A DNA stretch of 64,000 nucleotides from Nostoc sp. KVJ3. GTDB lineage: Bacteria; Cyanobacteriota; Cyanobacteriia; Cyanobacteriales; Nostocaceae. The notes beneath the pieces were generated by a model. That model did not search any database. It had not been told where the DNA came from and saw only the letters and a list, made by a program, of their open reading frames with translations. How positions within the stretch are numbered: the stretch's first letter is position 1; every line of letters starts with the position of its first letter. The DNA is taken from positions 1 to 64,000 of the forward strand of contig NZ_WWFG01000008.1 of the NCBI RefSeq assembly GCF_026127265.1. The letters run 5' to 3'. Shown one piece after another: positions 17,842 to 28,259 of the stretch. Made by a program: the position numbers and the translations under genes.

Positions 17842-19353
17842 TTAAGATGCGATCGCTAATGTTGGTAAAGTATTAGATGTATGGACTAACCCCAGAGGAT
17901 CTGTCGTAATATACTTTTTAATTATTGGTTGTAGAGTAAAACTAATTTCTTTTGTAACTGGGTCTTTGCTGCTTTCAATTAATGACTGTCTTTCCAGTTG
18001 TTCTAATGCTTTAATCACCTCTGAAGTAGATACAGGTGTTTTCTGCCTTTGACTTGTATCATTTAACAGTTGTTCAAAACTAACAGGTTTTAAATTTAAA
18101 GTTATTTTCTCTGCCAAATAAATCATGATCTGCCTCTGAGTTTCACTTAATATTTCGCCAAACATCTCGTCGAGCATTGCTTGAAACTCGCTGCTAACAA
18201 ACGTAGTATACTTTCTAAAGAATTTTTCCGTACTACTAGCAAAGTAGTGGTGAATTTTCTCCACTACTGTCTCTAATTCCAAAGGATTACCACGATAGGT
18301 ATGGATTAATTTTTGACACTTCTCTTTATCTGTTAGTCCATTAGCAGATAAAAGCTGCATTGCTGCTTCTGAATCTAAACCTTCAATTCTAAGATACTGA
18401 ATTGGACGTTTAGCTTTCATTAAAGTACTAAACTCTTCAGGGAAAATTCGATTGGTTAGAAGCAGACAGCTTTGGTGTTGCTCCTCCAATAATCGACGAA
18501 AGAGTATTTTGTACTCTAGCCTCTGCTCCAATTTATTTCTATGGAACAATGCATCAGTCTCATCCAATACCAGCAAACAGTTGCGTGATTGCAATTGCTT
18601 CACCAACACCGAAATCATTGCTTGCGTATATTCAGGTAAATTTGAAGATGGCTCTAGGGGATCAATTAGCTCAATCAAATCAGCTACTAAGTCTTGGACT
18701 CGTGGTGCATGAGTAACTGATTTCCAAATTAAACAATCGAATCTAGGTTGAGATTCTGTGCTAAGTTCTGCTAAGAGTTTTGCCGCTAATGCACTTTTTC
18801 CAATTCCTGCTACCCCTACTAGCGATATACAGCGTTGCTTCACTATTAATTCTTTTAAATGAGCCAATTCTTGTATACGTCCATAAAAAGTAGATATATT
18901 AGGTGGTTGACCCTTAATGCTCTGCATAAAGCCAGTGTCAAAAGGGACTTGCTCTCGATTTGAAGCAGACTGAGCCGGATACTTTTTGGTTACTTGCTCC
19001 AAAAAATACCGAAGCTTCTTTTTTCCCACTCGTTGTCCATCTCCAATTATTTCGGAGAGCAAATCCCACAACTGAGGAGCTAAACGTCGCTGTAAGTAAT
19101 TAACGCTGTAAGGCGAGTTTTCTGCTATCTCTACAAACTCACGACTATTCCAAGCTCCTTTCATGACAATGATCTCAGCTTCAGATAGATGTCTACCCAG
19201 TTTGGCAAACACCAAATCATTTACTGCTACCAAAGCTTCTTCAAAAGTCATTTTTTCTGAAAACCTTTGTTCTGGAGGCTCTGCTACTGTTGTGATAATG
19301 GATGAAAAAGAAGGTTCTGAAACTTTTAGTTCGTGTAAGTCACCAAAATCCAT
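17842..19353 (-). CDS. vMAP-type STAND (NB-ARC) ATPase
   Basis: A 503-residue signal-transduction ATPase. Residues about 33-115 form the vMAP N-terminal domain common in cyanobacteria (MTFEEALVAVNDLVFAKLGR, HLSEAEIIVMKGAWN, YLQRRLAPQLWDLLSEIIGDG). The NB-ARC module has FYGRIQEL, P-loop LVGVAGIGKSALAAKLL near residue 181, Walker B NCLLVLDETDAL near 262, a sensor LLTNR, and winged-helix sequence to about residue 480. The usual C-terminal WD40 or TPR sensor is absent, so this is a short form. STAND proteins act as ligand-gated oligomerising switches, often in conflict or defence systems. It is divergent from the kinase gene at 19846. Confidence 0.85.
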   Translation of the reverse strand: MDFGDLHELKVSEPSFSSIITTVAEPPEQRFSEKMTFEEALVAVNDLVFAKLGRHLSEAEIIVMKGAWNSREFVEIAENSPYSVNYLQRRLAPQLWDLLSEIIGDGQRVGKKKLRYFLEQVTKKYPAQSASNREQVPFDTGFMQSIKGQPPNISTFYGRIQELAHLKELIVKQRCISLVGVAGIGKSALAAKLLAELSTESQPRFDCLIWKSVTHAPRVQDLVADLIELIDPLEPSSNLPEYTQAMISVLVKQLQSRNCLLVLDETDALFHRNKLEQRLEYKILFRRLLEEQHQSCLLLTNRIFPEEFSTLMKAKRPIQYLRIEGLDSEAAMQLLSANGLTDKEKCQKLIHTYRGNPLELETVVEKIHHYFASSTEKFFRKYTTFVSSEFQAMLDEMFGEILSETQRQIMIYLAEKITLNLKPVSFEQLLNDTSQRQKTPVSTSEVIKALEQLERQSLIESSKDPVTKEISFTLQPIIKKYITTDPLGLVHTSNTLPTLAIAS

Positions 19354-19845
19354 GATTATACTTGTCCTGTTGAGATAGTGAAGTCCCGTAAGGGAAGTTC
19401 CATAGATTCAAGTTAATTTAGAGAGTATCTTGGATTACACTCAATATTACTAGATTTTTTCATTTTTAATTGCCTAACCTCAAATAAGTATCAATACAAA
19501 TTTCTAATGATGTTACTTGTGGATGAATGAAGACAAAATGACGATTCCTTTGTTGAAGTAACATTATTTTTATGAGTGAATTATCAAAAATGAGTAAAAT
19601 ATAGTACATTAAATCACACCTTATTACTTAGATTTTTTACTTGCTACCAGTAATTGAATAACAAAGATTATATTAGTGATAGATATGTAGAATAAGGCTT
19701 GGTATAAGTTCGGAACGTTATTGATTTACTTAGATCCCTGCGATTTAGTTATTGAATTGTCCGCAATTTCATAGAAAGCTATGGTTAAACAATTTATACT
19801 TATTTACTACTAAGTAACCAATACTTATACATAATTTTCTCTTAT
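19354..19845. promoter_or_regulatory. Divergent AT-rich intergenic region
   Basis: About 490 bp between the minus-strand STAND ATPase and the plus-strand kinase. It must hold both promoters. It is AT-rich with no gene; I cannot point to a specific -35/-10 pair with confidence. Confidence 0.4.
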
Positions 19846-21804
19846 ATGTCATCTTACTGTATTAATCCCCTTTGTGAGCACCGTCGAAATCCTGATGACA
19901 TAGAACACTGTCTCTCTTGTGGCACTTCGCTGCTAATTAACGACCGCATCCGTCTAGTCAAACCACTGAGGGCACTTACCGATGATCCGTTTAATTATTT
20001 TGAAGTTTTTGAAGTAGATGATGCTGGTACTCGTTGGAACCCTGTGCGTAAGCAGCGAGTCATGAAAGTTCTGAAATGGAAATCGCCTAAATTAGTTAAA
20101 TTAATTGAGCAGGAATCTCTTACTTTGCAACTAATTCAGCATCCAAATATTCCTGAAAGTACTTTAGATGATTTTTTTACTTTTGTTCCTAAAAATAGTC
20201 CCTTAACGCTGCGTTGCTTAGTCATGGATAAATTTGAGGGACAAAACTTGGAGCAATGGATAGAATTTAATGGGAGAATTTCACAATCTCTAGCATTAGA
20301 ATGGCTTAGGCAGTTAGTTGAAATCCTTGATACAGTACACCGTTCTAATTTTTTTCATCGAGATATCAAGCCTTCTAATATAGTTCTCCAACCAAATGGT
20401 AAATTGGCATTAGTTGATTTTGGTACTGCACGGCGAGTGACTGACACTTACTTAGCAAAAGTTAGCGGAAGTGGGGGAACTAGTGTAGGTAGAGAAGCAA
20501 TATATGAAATTACGTCTGTCATCACGCCTTGTTACACTCCAACAGAACAAATCAATGGTCGGGCAGTACCTCAATCGGATTTCTTTTCCTTGGGTTGTAC
20601 TTTTGTAAATCTAGTTACTGCAACTCCTCTAAGTAATCTACCAACAGATCAAAAAACAGGGAACTTGCTTTGGAGAAAAGATGCGCCACAGATTGACAAA
20701 CCTTTTGCTGATTTTATTGATGAGTTGATGGCTCCTTTACCAGGGAATCGTCCAGCAACTACTGAAGTAATTTTGCAGCGATTGGAGCACTTACCTAGTA
20801 AATCAAAGCTTAATCGAGTAATTAAATCAAAGCCATTTCAAATTAGTGCGTTTGTATTAGGCTTAATGAGTATTGTTGGTTTGATATATGCATCTTTACC
20901 TCTAGTAGCAAAATATTATTTAGATTCCGGTAAAAAAGCTTATGCAGAAAATCAATTTGACCAAGCTGAGAACGATTTTCAAAAAGCAGTGAATTTGAAT
21001 AATAGCTTAAAATACACAGTAGCAGATTATTTTTTGAATCAAGGTAAAGAAGCTTATAAAGAAAATAGGAATGCCGATGCGGAGAAAGACTTTCAAAGAG
21101 CAATAAAGTATGGACATAATTTAACTAACTCAGTCTCATCTTTTTACTTTGAGAAGGGTTTACAGCATCAAAATGACCCTAAGATTGCTAGAAATAATTA
21201 CGAACTAGCTATCAAATATAATCCTAAAGATGATAGTGCTTATAATAATTTAGCAATTGCATGTCAGCAGTTATATGACTACAGTTGTGTTAACAAAACT
21301 TACGAGATAATTTTTAAATTAAAACCTAATAAATGGGAATCACATTACGGATTAGGTGATTTTTATGATAGACAGGGAGAATATGATTTAGCACAAAAGC
21401 AATATGAAATTGCTGTCAGAAGTAGTGATCAAGCAATATTTGCTGTTGCAGGTTTAGCAAGATTGAAAAATAAAAAAGGGGATTATAACGCCGCAGCTAC
21501 TTTAGCGTTAAGCGGGTTAAAAAAAACTAATAATAAAGAGTTGCAAGCATCGTTGTATAAAGATTTAGGATGGGCAAGGTTAATGCAAAATAAGTTAAAT
21601 GAAGCACAAAAATATTTAGAAAAAGCGACAAAGTTAGACAGTGAAAGAACAGATGCATATTGTTTACTATCTCAAATAGAAGAATCATTAGGCCAACTTA
21701 ATTACGCCAGAGCTTATATAGATGCTTGTATATTGACTAAATCTAGCCTACCAGAAGTGTTTGTCTGGAGAGAAGAATTACTAGATCGCATACTTGACAA
21801 ATGA
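19846..21804 (+). CDS. Zinc-ribbon Ser/Thr protein kinase with membrane segment and TPRs
   Basis: A 652-residue Hanks-type kinase. Residues 1-30 form a Cys4 zinc ribbon (YCINPLCEHRRNP, HCLSCGTSLL). The kinase domain has catalytic-loop HRDIKPSNIVL near residue 170 and LVDFGTARR near 190, with Lys in RVMKVLKWKS; the glycine loop is weak. A transmembrane helix lies at about 334-356. The remainder is TPR repeats (YAENQFDQAENDFQKAVNL, YKENRNADAEKDFQRAI and others), outside or across the membrane. This is a known cyanobacterial architecture; its substrate is unknown. The secreted FecR/TPR-like gene follows after about 60 bp, suggesting co-transcription. Confidence 0.88.
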   Translation: MSSYCINPLCEHRRNPDDIEHCLSCGTSLLINDRIRLVKPLRALTDDPFNYFEVFEVDDAGTRWNPVRKQRVMKVLKWKSPKLVKLIEQESLTLQLIQHPNIPESTLDDFFTFVPKNSPLTLRCLVMDKFEGQNLEQWIEFNGRISQSLALEWLRQLVEILDTVHRSNFFHRDIKPSNIVLQPNGKLALVDFGTARRVTDTYLAKVSGSGGTSVGREAIYEITSVITPCYTPTEQINGRAVPQSDFFSLGCTFVNLVTATPLSNLPTDQKTGNLLWRKDAPQIDKPFADFIDELMAPLPGNRPATTEVILQRLEHLPSKSKLNRVIKSKPFQISAFVLGLMSIVGLIYASLPLVAKYYLDSGKKAYAENQFDQAENDFQKAVNLNNSLKYTVADYFLNQGKEAYKENRNADAEKDFQRAIKYGHNLTNSVSSFYFEKGLQHQNDPKIARNNYELAIKYNPKDDSAYNNLAIACQQLYDYSCVNKTYEIIFKLKPNKWESHYGLGDFYDRQGEYDLAQKQYEIAVRSSDQAIFAVAGLARLKNKKGDYNAAATLALSGLKKTNNKELQASLYKDLGWARLMQNKLNEAQKYLEKATKLDSERTDAYCLLSQIEESLGQLNYARAYIDACILTKSSLPEVFVWREELLDRILDK

Positions 21805-21868
21805 TAAGATGCTAAGACAATTTATATTTGTCAAACAATGAAAAAGCTGATTTTTTTTTTGGGGGGGA

Positions 21869-22846
21869 ATGTGCTGTTTAACTTTTCTAATACTAATTCA
21901 TCTACCATTGCTAGCAAATGTACCGCTCATAAGAGTAAGAAGAAATCAGGTTCGTTGTGAGCCACCGTTAGGAAGGATAATAAGCAAAGGCGACAAACGA
22001 TTTGAAGTAGGAAGTTTAATTTGTAAGGGAGATAAATTAGAAGTTTTAAATGGTGGTTCTGTAGAATTCTTATGTTTTAGTTCGGGAAAATTTTTAAAAA
22101 TACCTAGTGGGACTATTCCTCTTGATAAATGTGCCGAATCTGAACAAGCCTCATTTCCTTGCAATCCAAGCAACACTGATGGATGTCGCATACAAAAAGG
22201 AGGCACAGAAGGGAGCGATGAGCCAACAATAATTTCTCCTTATAGCACATCAACATTGAATTCTCGTCCCGAAATAATTTGGACAGCTGTTAAGGGTGCT
22301 ACTTCTTACAAAGTCAAAGTAAAAAGTTACGAGTTTGGGTGGGAGAAAGTTGTAAATCAAACTCGGCTTGCCTACCCAAGTGATGAAAAAGAATTTCAAC
22401 CAGGTACTCCATATACAATAGATGTTTTTGCATATATTGATGGTCAAGCTTTTAGCTATGATGAAACGTTTGTGGACGTATTGTCTGTAGCAAAGCAAGA
22501 AAAAATTGCACAAAAGATTAAACGCATCAAAGACTTAGGGCTACCTCCAGATGAAACTATTCTTGACGTAGATGTTATCTATACGGCAGAAAATCTTTTA
22601 AATGAAACAATTGAGATGTTAAAAACGGCAACAGCAACTAATAGCCGAAATCCGACTCTTTACAGAGTACTGGGCGATCGCTATCTGAAGGCCAAGTTAC
22701 CAAAGGAGGCGAAACCCGAATACCTGACGGCAGCTGAGTTAGCCAAAAGCAGTAAGAATTCCAAAGAGTTAGAAAAAGCCCAATCAGGGCTAAAATTAGT
22801 GGAATTTTACAACCAGCTTCCAACCAATAGGAACCCACCCCAATAA
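21869..22846 (+). CDS. Secreted FecR/Fn3/TPR-like protein with homopolymer at its start
   Basis: A 325-residue product whose N-terminus is hydrophobic (LTFLILIHLPLLANVP), followed by a FecR-like segment (ISKGDKRFEVGSLICKGDKLE), an Fn3-like region (SRPEIIWTAVKGATSYKVKV) and a C-terminal TPR-like helix pair. An ATG at 21838 starts MKKLIFFF but is separated from this frame by T10 and G7 tracts; one base less would give a normal signal peptide joined to residue 1 here. The 3' end overlaps the convergent CHAT gene by 40 bp. It is downstream of the kinase and may be its extracytoplasmic partner; that is inference. Confidence 0.7.
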   Translation: MCCLTFLILIHLPLLANVPLIRVRRNQVRCEPPLGRIISKGDKRFEVGSLICKGDKLEVLNGGSVEFLCFSSGKFLKIPSGTIPLDKCAESEQASFPCNPSNTDGCRIQKGGTEGSDEPTIISPYSTSTLNSRPEIIWTAVKGATSYKVKVKSYEFGWEKVVNQTRLAYPSDEKEFQPGTPYTIDVFAYIDGQAFSYDETFVDVLSVAKQEKIAQKIKRIKDLGLPPDETILDVDVIYTAENLLNETIEMLKTATATNSRNPTLYRVLGDRYLKAKLPKEAKPEYLTAAELAKSSKNSKELEKAQSGLKLVEFYNQLPTNRNPPQ

Positions 22847-23084
22847 TAAGGCTTTTTATATTTAGGATTTGACAGTAAACTCAATTGCGCCTGACGTAGT
22901 GCTTCTGCTTTTGGCAAGCCATTGTTCAAACCTTTATAAAATTCTTGCATAAGCAAAGCGGTAGAATCGGCATCCACGCGCCACAAAGTAGCAACAGTGC
23001 TACGCGCTCCTGCTTGGGCAGCCATTCCCGCAATGCCCATTGCTGACTGCTTGTTGCCTTTAGCAGTTTCGCAGGCGCTGAGAA

Positions 23085-24794
23085 GAATGGCACTAAGAAA
23101 AGCCGAAACCCTTGCGGTTTAAGCAGTTTGCAACTGAAGAGCGTAATTCATGCCGGGGTTTGGTCATTAAAGGATAAGCTTTCGGGCGGCGTTTACGGAC
23201 TCGTGGTTCGTTTCTAGCAGGACGGTCAGGAACAGCCTTGTGAGCGATAACTTTTAGTAAAGTACGATAAATTTTAAGACGTTTTGTTGAAGTTGCGGCT
23301 AATAATTCGGGAATAAAGTTATTTAAATGATGGCGAGTACCTTGGAGTGATAGGCGTAACGGAGGAGTGGTGTAACTAGTTCCAGCCGACCACATTAAGC
23401 TACGAAGTAGATTGTAAGCAAGCAAATAAACGTAAATTTCTTTGCGTACCATTGAGGGACTTTTACACCGCAAAACATCCATTCCTAGAGTAGTTTTAAG
23501 ATGCCTCAAATCCAATTCAACATCCCAACGTTTACCATAAAGTCCAACAATTTCGAGAGTAGAATAAGAAGATTTATTTAAAAGAGTAGTAATTAAGCTG
23601 ACTTGTTGAGTGCGAAAACCAGGAATAACAATGTAATAGTAAATTTCTCGCACAGTAATGGAAGGAGGCAAAGCATCAAACTCATCCTTACTCAATCCTT
23701 TTGGACAACTTTTAGGTTTGTACCAGGTAACTAATTTGTCGCAATCGCCAATAATTTTACCTTTTCGCATAGTGGTTGTGCGAGATTGATGTTTACGGAA
23801 TACGGCATCACAACCAAGCTTTTCGATAGTAAACATATCGGCGTAAGCGCAAAAAGCTCTATCTCCTAAAAGCACATCATTTGGTTTGAGAAAGCTGTAC
23901 ATTTTTCTAGCCAACTTAATATCATGAGTGTTCAGAACGTCTATACATAAAGCAACAGCCGCTCCCGTCACCAAACTGAATATCACACCAATTTTAGCAA
24001 TTGGAAAACCACATCCATCTTCTTGACTACTAGGTTGAGGGTATTCTTTTTGGTTCTCTACTGTGTCTGGCATAGATACGGTTGAGCCATCTATTACTTT
24101 CACATTTCGACCAAACCATAATTTTTCTGTTGTTACTTTCTCTTCTAAGCTTTGTGCCGAATCATTGAAAAGTTTCTCCAATAATTTCTCTGGCAATCTT
24201 GCCCGTGCCTGGCAGTATGCACTTGTATCTGTTGACGGAATTTCTACTTCTGATTCTGCCAAATATGCAATTATTTTACTTACAGCATTGTGGCAAGTTT
24301 TATCAGTATCTAAAACTTGAGATAAAAATGCCCACAAGGTTATAAATGGGTCAAATAACCGTTTTTTATATTTAATTTTTAGCTCAGAGATTACTTGCTT
24401 AATTGCAGATTCCGGCAATAATTCTTTAAAAGGTAATCCTAGACTTTGATGAAATTTATCCTTGAGAATTTGCACTCGTAGTGTCACAGTAGTATTTATG
24501 ATGTTTGCTTGCTCGTCTTGAAAGAAAGTATTTCATGAACGAGTAAGCTTTTCCTACCTACCAGAAATTTTTAGACAACTTGTATATCTGATTCCACTTT
24601 CTGGTGCAAGGCAAAGCGATGGCGTAGGCGATCGCAAACTCAGCGTGTCTTTCGTGGCGTAGTTTACCGCCGTAGGCATCGCTTCCATGACACTGCCATC
24701 TTGGACGACCGCCTGACCTCTCCTCCACTGTTCAATAGCTTTCAAAGCTGTAGCCCTTATTCCGTATAGCTTAGAGCTTTTCTTAGTGCCATTC
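23085..24794 (-). mobile_element. IS4-family insertion sequence, copy 1 (complete)
   Basis: The element is 1710 bp. Both ends read GAATGGCACTAAGAAAAGC inward. It is flanked by a perfect 11-bp target duplication (GGCGCTGAGAA on the plus strand) at 23074-23084 and 24795-24805. A single transposase gene fills most of it; about 300 bp at the right end is noncoding. Confidence 0.95.
23093..24487 (-). CDS. IS4-family transposase
   Basis: A 464-residue DDE transposase. The first catalytic Asp is in VKVIDGSTVSMPDT, the second in DVLLGDRAFCAYAD, and the Glu in the Y-x2-R-x3-E-x6-K signature of GLYGKRWDVELDLRHLKTTLG. The N-terminus (FKELLPESAIKQVISELKIKYKKR) and the Arg/Lys-rich C-terminus are typical of the cyanobacterial IS4 group. 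The stop codon lies inside the terminal inverted repeat. This copy is uninterrupted and probably functional, and could mobilise the frameshifted copy at 43.4 kb. Confidence 0.95.
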   Translation of the reverse strand: MTLRVQILKDKFHQSLGLPFKELLPESAIKQVISELKIKYKKRLFDPFITLWAFLSQVLDTDKTCHNAVSKIIAYLAESEVEIPSTDTSAYCQARARLPEKLLEKLFNDSAQSLEEKVTTEKLWFGRNVKVIDGSTVSMPDTVENQKEYPQPSSQEDGCGFPIAKIGVIFSLVTGAAVALCIDVLNTHDIKLARKMYSFLKPNDVLLGDRAFCAYADMFTIEKLGCDAVFRKHQSRTTTMRKGKIIGDCDKLVTWYKPKSCPKGLSKDEFDALPPSITVREIYYYIVIPGFRTQQVSLITTLLNKSSYSTLEIVGLYGKRWDVELDLRHLKTTLGMDVLRCKSPSMVRKEIYVYLLAYNLLRSLMWSAGTSYTTPPLRLSLQGTRHHLNNFIPELLAATSTKRLKIYRTLLKVIAHKAVPDRPARNEPRVRKRRPKAYPLMTKPRHELRSSVANCLNRKGFGFS

Positions 24795-27050
24795 GGCGCT
24801 GAGAACAAGTAACTCAATTGCATCTTGACTATTTTCGGTTTTACCTCTGATTAAGCTGTCAAAGTCTCTAATATTAATTAGCTTGTCATAGGCTACTAGT
24901 ACTGTTTTGAGTGGGTCAGAACTGAATTGACCGTGGGTAGTAATATGTACAATAGGAAAATTATTTTGAGTTAGTTCTTCTTTGAACCTTTTCAGGGTAA
25001 ACTTATCGTCTAACAAGGCTACTGATGATAAGGTTTGTCTTTCTACATTTTCTACTTCTTGTTTAGAAGGGAGCAAATTCTCCATGTCTTTAGGTGCATT
25101 TGGATCTGTAGAACTGGGGCTGACTTTTGAGAGTCCAGCTATTAAAGCTATCATCTGGTTTTGATGCAAGACTCTAGGTTGTCTAATTCTGGAACCTAAA
25201 GTTTCGGCAAGACTGTAACGCTCTATTAGATAATGTTTTCCATCATATAACAATGCCATTGGTATGCTTTGAAAAGATTTATCTAAAGTGAATACGAGTG
25301 TTCCTGATGTGGGTAGATATGTTTGAATTGGTGTAATTAGCTTTTCATAAATTCTTTGAGAATAAGTAGTAATGCTACTTTTGTCAACCTCAGAAAAATT
25401 CTCATTTTGTAAAGCTTCTAAAAGATGATCTATCTGGAATCGAACTAGTTTAGATTCAATAGAATGGTGGTGAAGTGAGCCATCTGTTGACTGAGCAATT
25501 ACTTCTATAGTATCCCCTAAATCAATAATGTGAATTACTGTTGGGGCGCGATTGAGGTTCTGAAGCTGATTCAAAGCAACAAGGTCAAGCTTGCCACATC
25601 TGAGAAAGTTTTCTAAGCGTGCTATCTGCAATCCTTCATTTATCTCTATTACTCTTTTTAAATCAGGATTAGGTGATGTTAAGAGCAATCGCATATAATT
25701 ACGATATGTCGGCTCCATTTCTGACTGAAAAGAGAACTGCAAATCTCCGTTAGTTGACAAAAGACTATCACGCACTTCAGTCATGTTTGCGATCGCAGCA
25801 TTATAGTTCTGAATCGCTAACTCAGTTTTTCCCTGCTTTTGGTAAATTAGTCCTAACTGCTGCTGCCATTGGTAGGCGATATCCGAAGCCCGAATTGATT
25901 GAGCGAATCCTAAAGCCTTCTGAAAATATGCCTGTTTTTGTTTTGTTTGAGTTGATAATTTCCCCAAAGTCCCAAAACTGTAGGATAACCATCGGATACT
26001 ATTAATAGTTTCAGCCATTTTCAAGGCTAATTTACTATATCGAATCGCTATTGATTTCAATTGTTCATCTGGGATCTGGCTGAGGTTATTAGCAAAATTC
26101 AACCGAGCATGAATAGATGGCTCAGGTGATAACTCCAAAAAGGCAGAAGAATTGTCATCTATTTGATTTACCAATACTCTAATTTGTTGATTAACTTTCT
26201 GATGGAGGTTTGCTTGATTTTGTTGATGACTGAGCCATTGTTCCCAACTTATCAGTAAAGTTAAGTGATTCAACAGAGCTTGCAGTTTAGCTGATTTGGA
26301 GATATTTGGGATGTTTTCTAGTGTTTGGTAATACCAGAGTGATTTTTGCGCTTTTTGGGGAATAATGTTAGCAATCTGCTCTCGAAAAAGTGGTTCCTCT
26401 ATCCAAGAAGATTTATCTTGCAATTGCTGATAAATTGACTGTTCGATATTACCCAGAGACAGATAAATCCCACTAATCTTTGATGAGGATACAAGTTTTG
26501 CCAGCGTTAATGTTTCTTGTAGAACTGTTTCAGATTCATTTAACTGACCTAAAATCCGCAAGACTTCTCCGAGATTCTGTAATCCAAGCAAGTTAACTGA
26601 TGTTGCTTTCTGCTTACCGATTACTGCCGTCAGCTGCTCTTTTTGATCAATAGCAGGTTGCTGCAAAATCGGATCGCAAATATCTAGAATTGTATTCAAC
26701 TTTAAAGCTTCTAAAAGTGTATTGCAAGCTTGTTTATGTAATCCTAATGCTTGGAAAGCAAGGTTTTGATTAATCAGGCTTTCCGTAATACCCTCTTGGT
26801 CGTTTAGTTGGCGATAAATTTTGGTAGATTCCTGCCAAGTTTTTAAAGCTTCATTCGCCTGATCTAGAGCTAATTGTTCGTGACCTGATGAAGTCAGGGA
26901 TGCCGCTTGATTTTTGAGAAATTCTTTTTCTTTTTTTACAGTCTGGGCAGGGGAAGATGATTGAATGAAAATTATAGATAATGCTAAAACGCTTGATAAG
27001 AGATATTTAAAGCAAGATTGAGGTGAGATCATTTTTCTATCTTTTTATCA

Positions 27051-28259
27051 TCACTGAGATACTGGAAAACAAGAACTTGCAGACAATGAAGCATTATCCC
27101 AGGTTAGATTTGCTTGGTCTGTCGTCAAAACTAAATTACCTTGAGAATCCCGAATCAAAACGTTGGCTTCTATGACTTGTGTGGGTTGGTTACTGAAGAA
27201 TAATTTGGGATTTTGTGAATTATTAAAAGCTGGAACTGGAAGAGAGTTACTGTCCTCAACATTGTTATACATCAGATTGTTAGGCTTAGATTGTAGATTG
27301 CGACTATTAACAACAAAACTACTTCTTCCTGTGCCTACTTGTCTTGGGCAAACTGCGGTGATTTGAGGAGTTATTGCAATCACTTCTGCTTTTATTTTAG
27401 TAGTGTAAATATTAGGCTCAAGAATGTTGTACTTAACTGTACCGTTGATTCCATATTTGGAACTAGCTGTAATCAAGCTATCAGCGGAAAAGAATAGTCC
27501 TTGAGCATTAATTGTAATATTTCCACCACGACCCTCAAAGGCATCTGCGGCGATACTGCTGTTTTTTGAGCCAGATATAATATCTGCATTGATTCTGATA
27601 TTTCCCCCGTCGCCTTGATTATCTGCGGATGCTGTGATATAGCTTTTGTTATTCAAAAGCAAATCTCTTACATTCACTTGAATATCACCACCAACACCTG
27701 AAGCAGTAGAGGCAGTAATAGAACTTTTGTTATTTTAAAAAATAGAATCAGCATGGATTGTAAGCTTACCACCAGCAGTACTTGTTCCTTCATTCGTGAT
27801 ATTAACTTGTCCACCATTTGTTAGGCTCAAGTATCTAGCATTAATATTAACTTCTCCGGGAGAGCCACTTGGCATCGGAGGAGAACCGAATAGTTCTTGA
27901 GTTGCCATATCTGCCTTAGTAGTGGATGCACCTATTGAACCACTTATCTCCATATCAGAGGCATTGATGGTAAGAGTTCCGGCATCGCCAAATCCTAATG
28001 TAGAAGTGTTGGCGAATGCTTGATCTCCTACGATTAACCTTGATGTATTTATCGTTAAATTGCCAGATATACCAGTATTAAAGGTTTGAGATGCTAAATA
28101 GCTGGGTACATAGTATTGTCCCGAATTAATCAACTGTGGAGAGTTAGTCAACTCTATAGAATCAGTTGCATTCAAAACTATATCTCCTCCATCTCCAATT
28201 CCAGTGGTGAGAGATGTGATCAATCCTCCATCCTGATTTAGTAACTTACCTGTTGATAC
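27051..28259 (-). pseudogene. Filamentous-haemagglutinin (TPS exoprotein) C-terminal relic
   Basis: One continuous frame from the IS border at 28259 to 27051, broken by an in-frame TAA at 27735-27737 (HADSIF-stop-NNKSSITAS; a TTA Leu codon would restore LNN). The sequence is made of TPS beta-helix repeats such as GDGGDIVLNATDSIELTN, GNLTINTSRL and GGNITINAQGLFFSADS, and ends in a Cys-containing tail (TAVCPRQVGTGRSS...) typical of cyanobacterial two-partner-secreted proteins. The TPS N-terminal domain is missing beyond the IS. It stops 18 bp before the CHAT gene starts, so the pair was probably an operon. No TpsB transporter is visible here. Confidence 0.88.

Larger units (their letters stand above)
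22807..27032 (-). pseudogene. TPR-CHAT caspase-like protein, split at its catalytic Cys by IS4
   Basis: Deleting the IS and one 11-bp duplication (TTCTCAGCGCC) rebuilds 834 codons without a break. The N-terminus is a signal peptide (LLSSVLALSIIFIQSSSPAQT), then TPR-like helical repeats to about residue 450, then a CHAT domain with catalytic His in IVHITTHGQFSSDP near 704 and Cys747 in LLVLSACETAKGNKQ. The insertion falls between Ala746 and Cys747, so the first half ends in EWH and lacks the nucleophile. The remainder (GIAGMAAQAGARSTVATLW) ends at 22807. CHAT proteins are caspase-like peptidases; secreted cyanobacterial ones occur next to filamentous-haemagglutinin exoproteins, as here. Confidence 0.92.
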
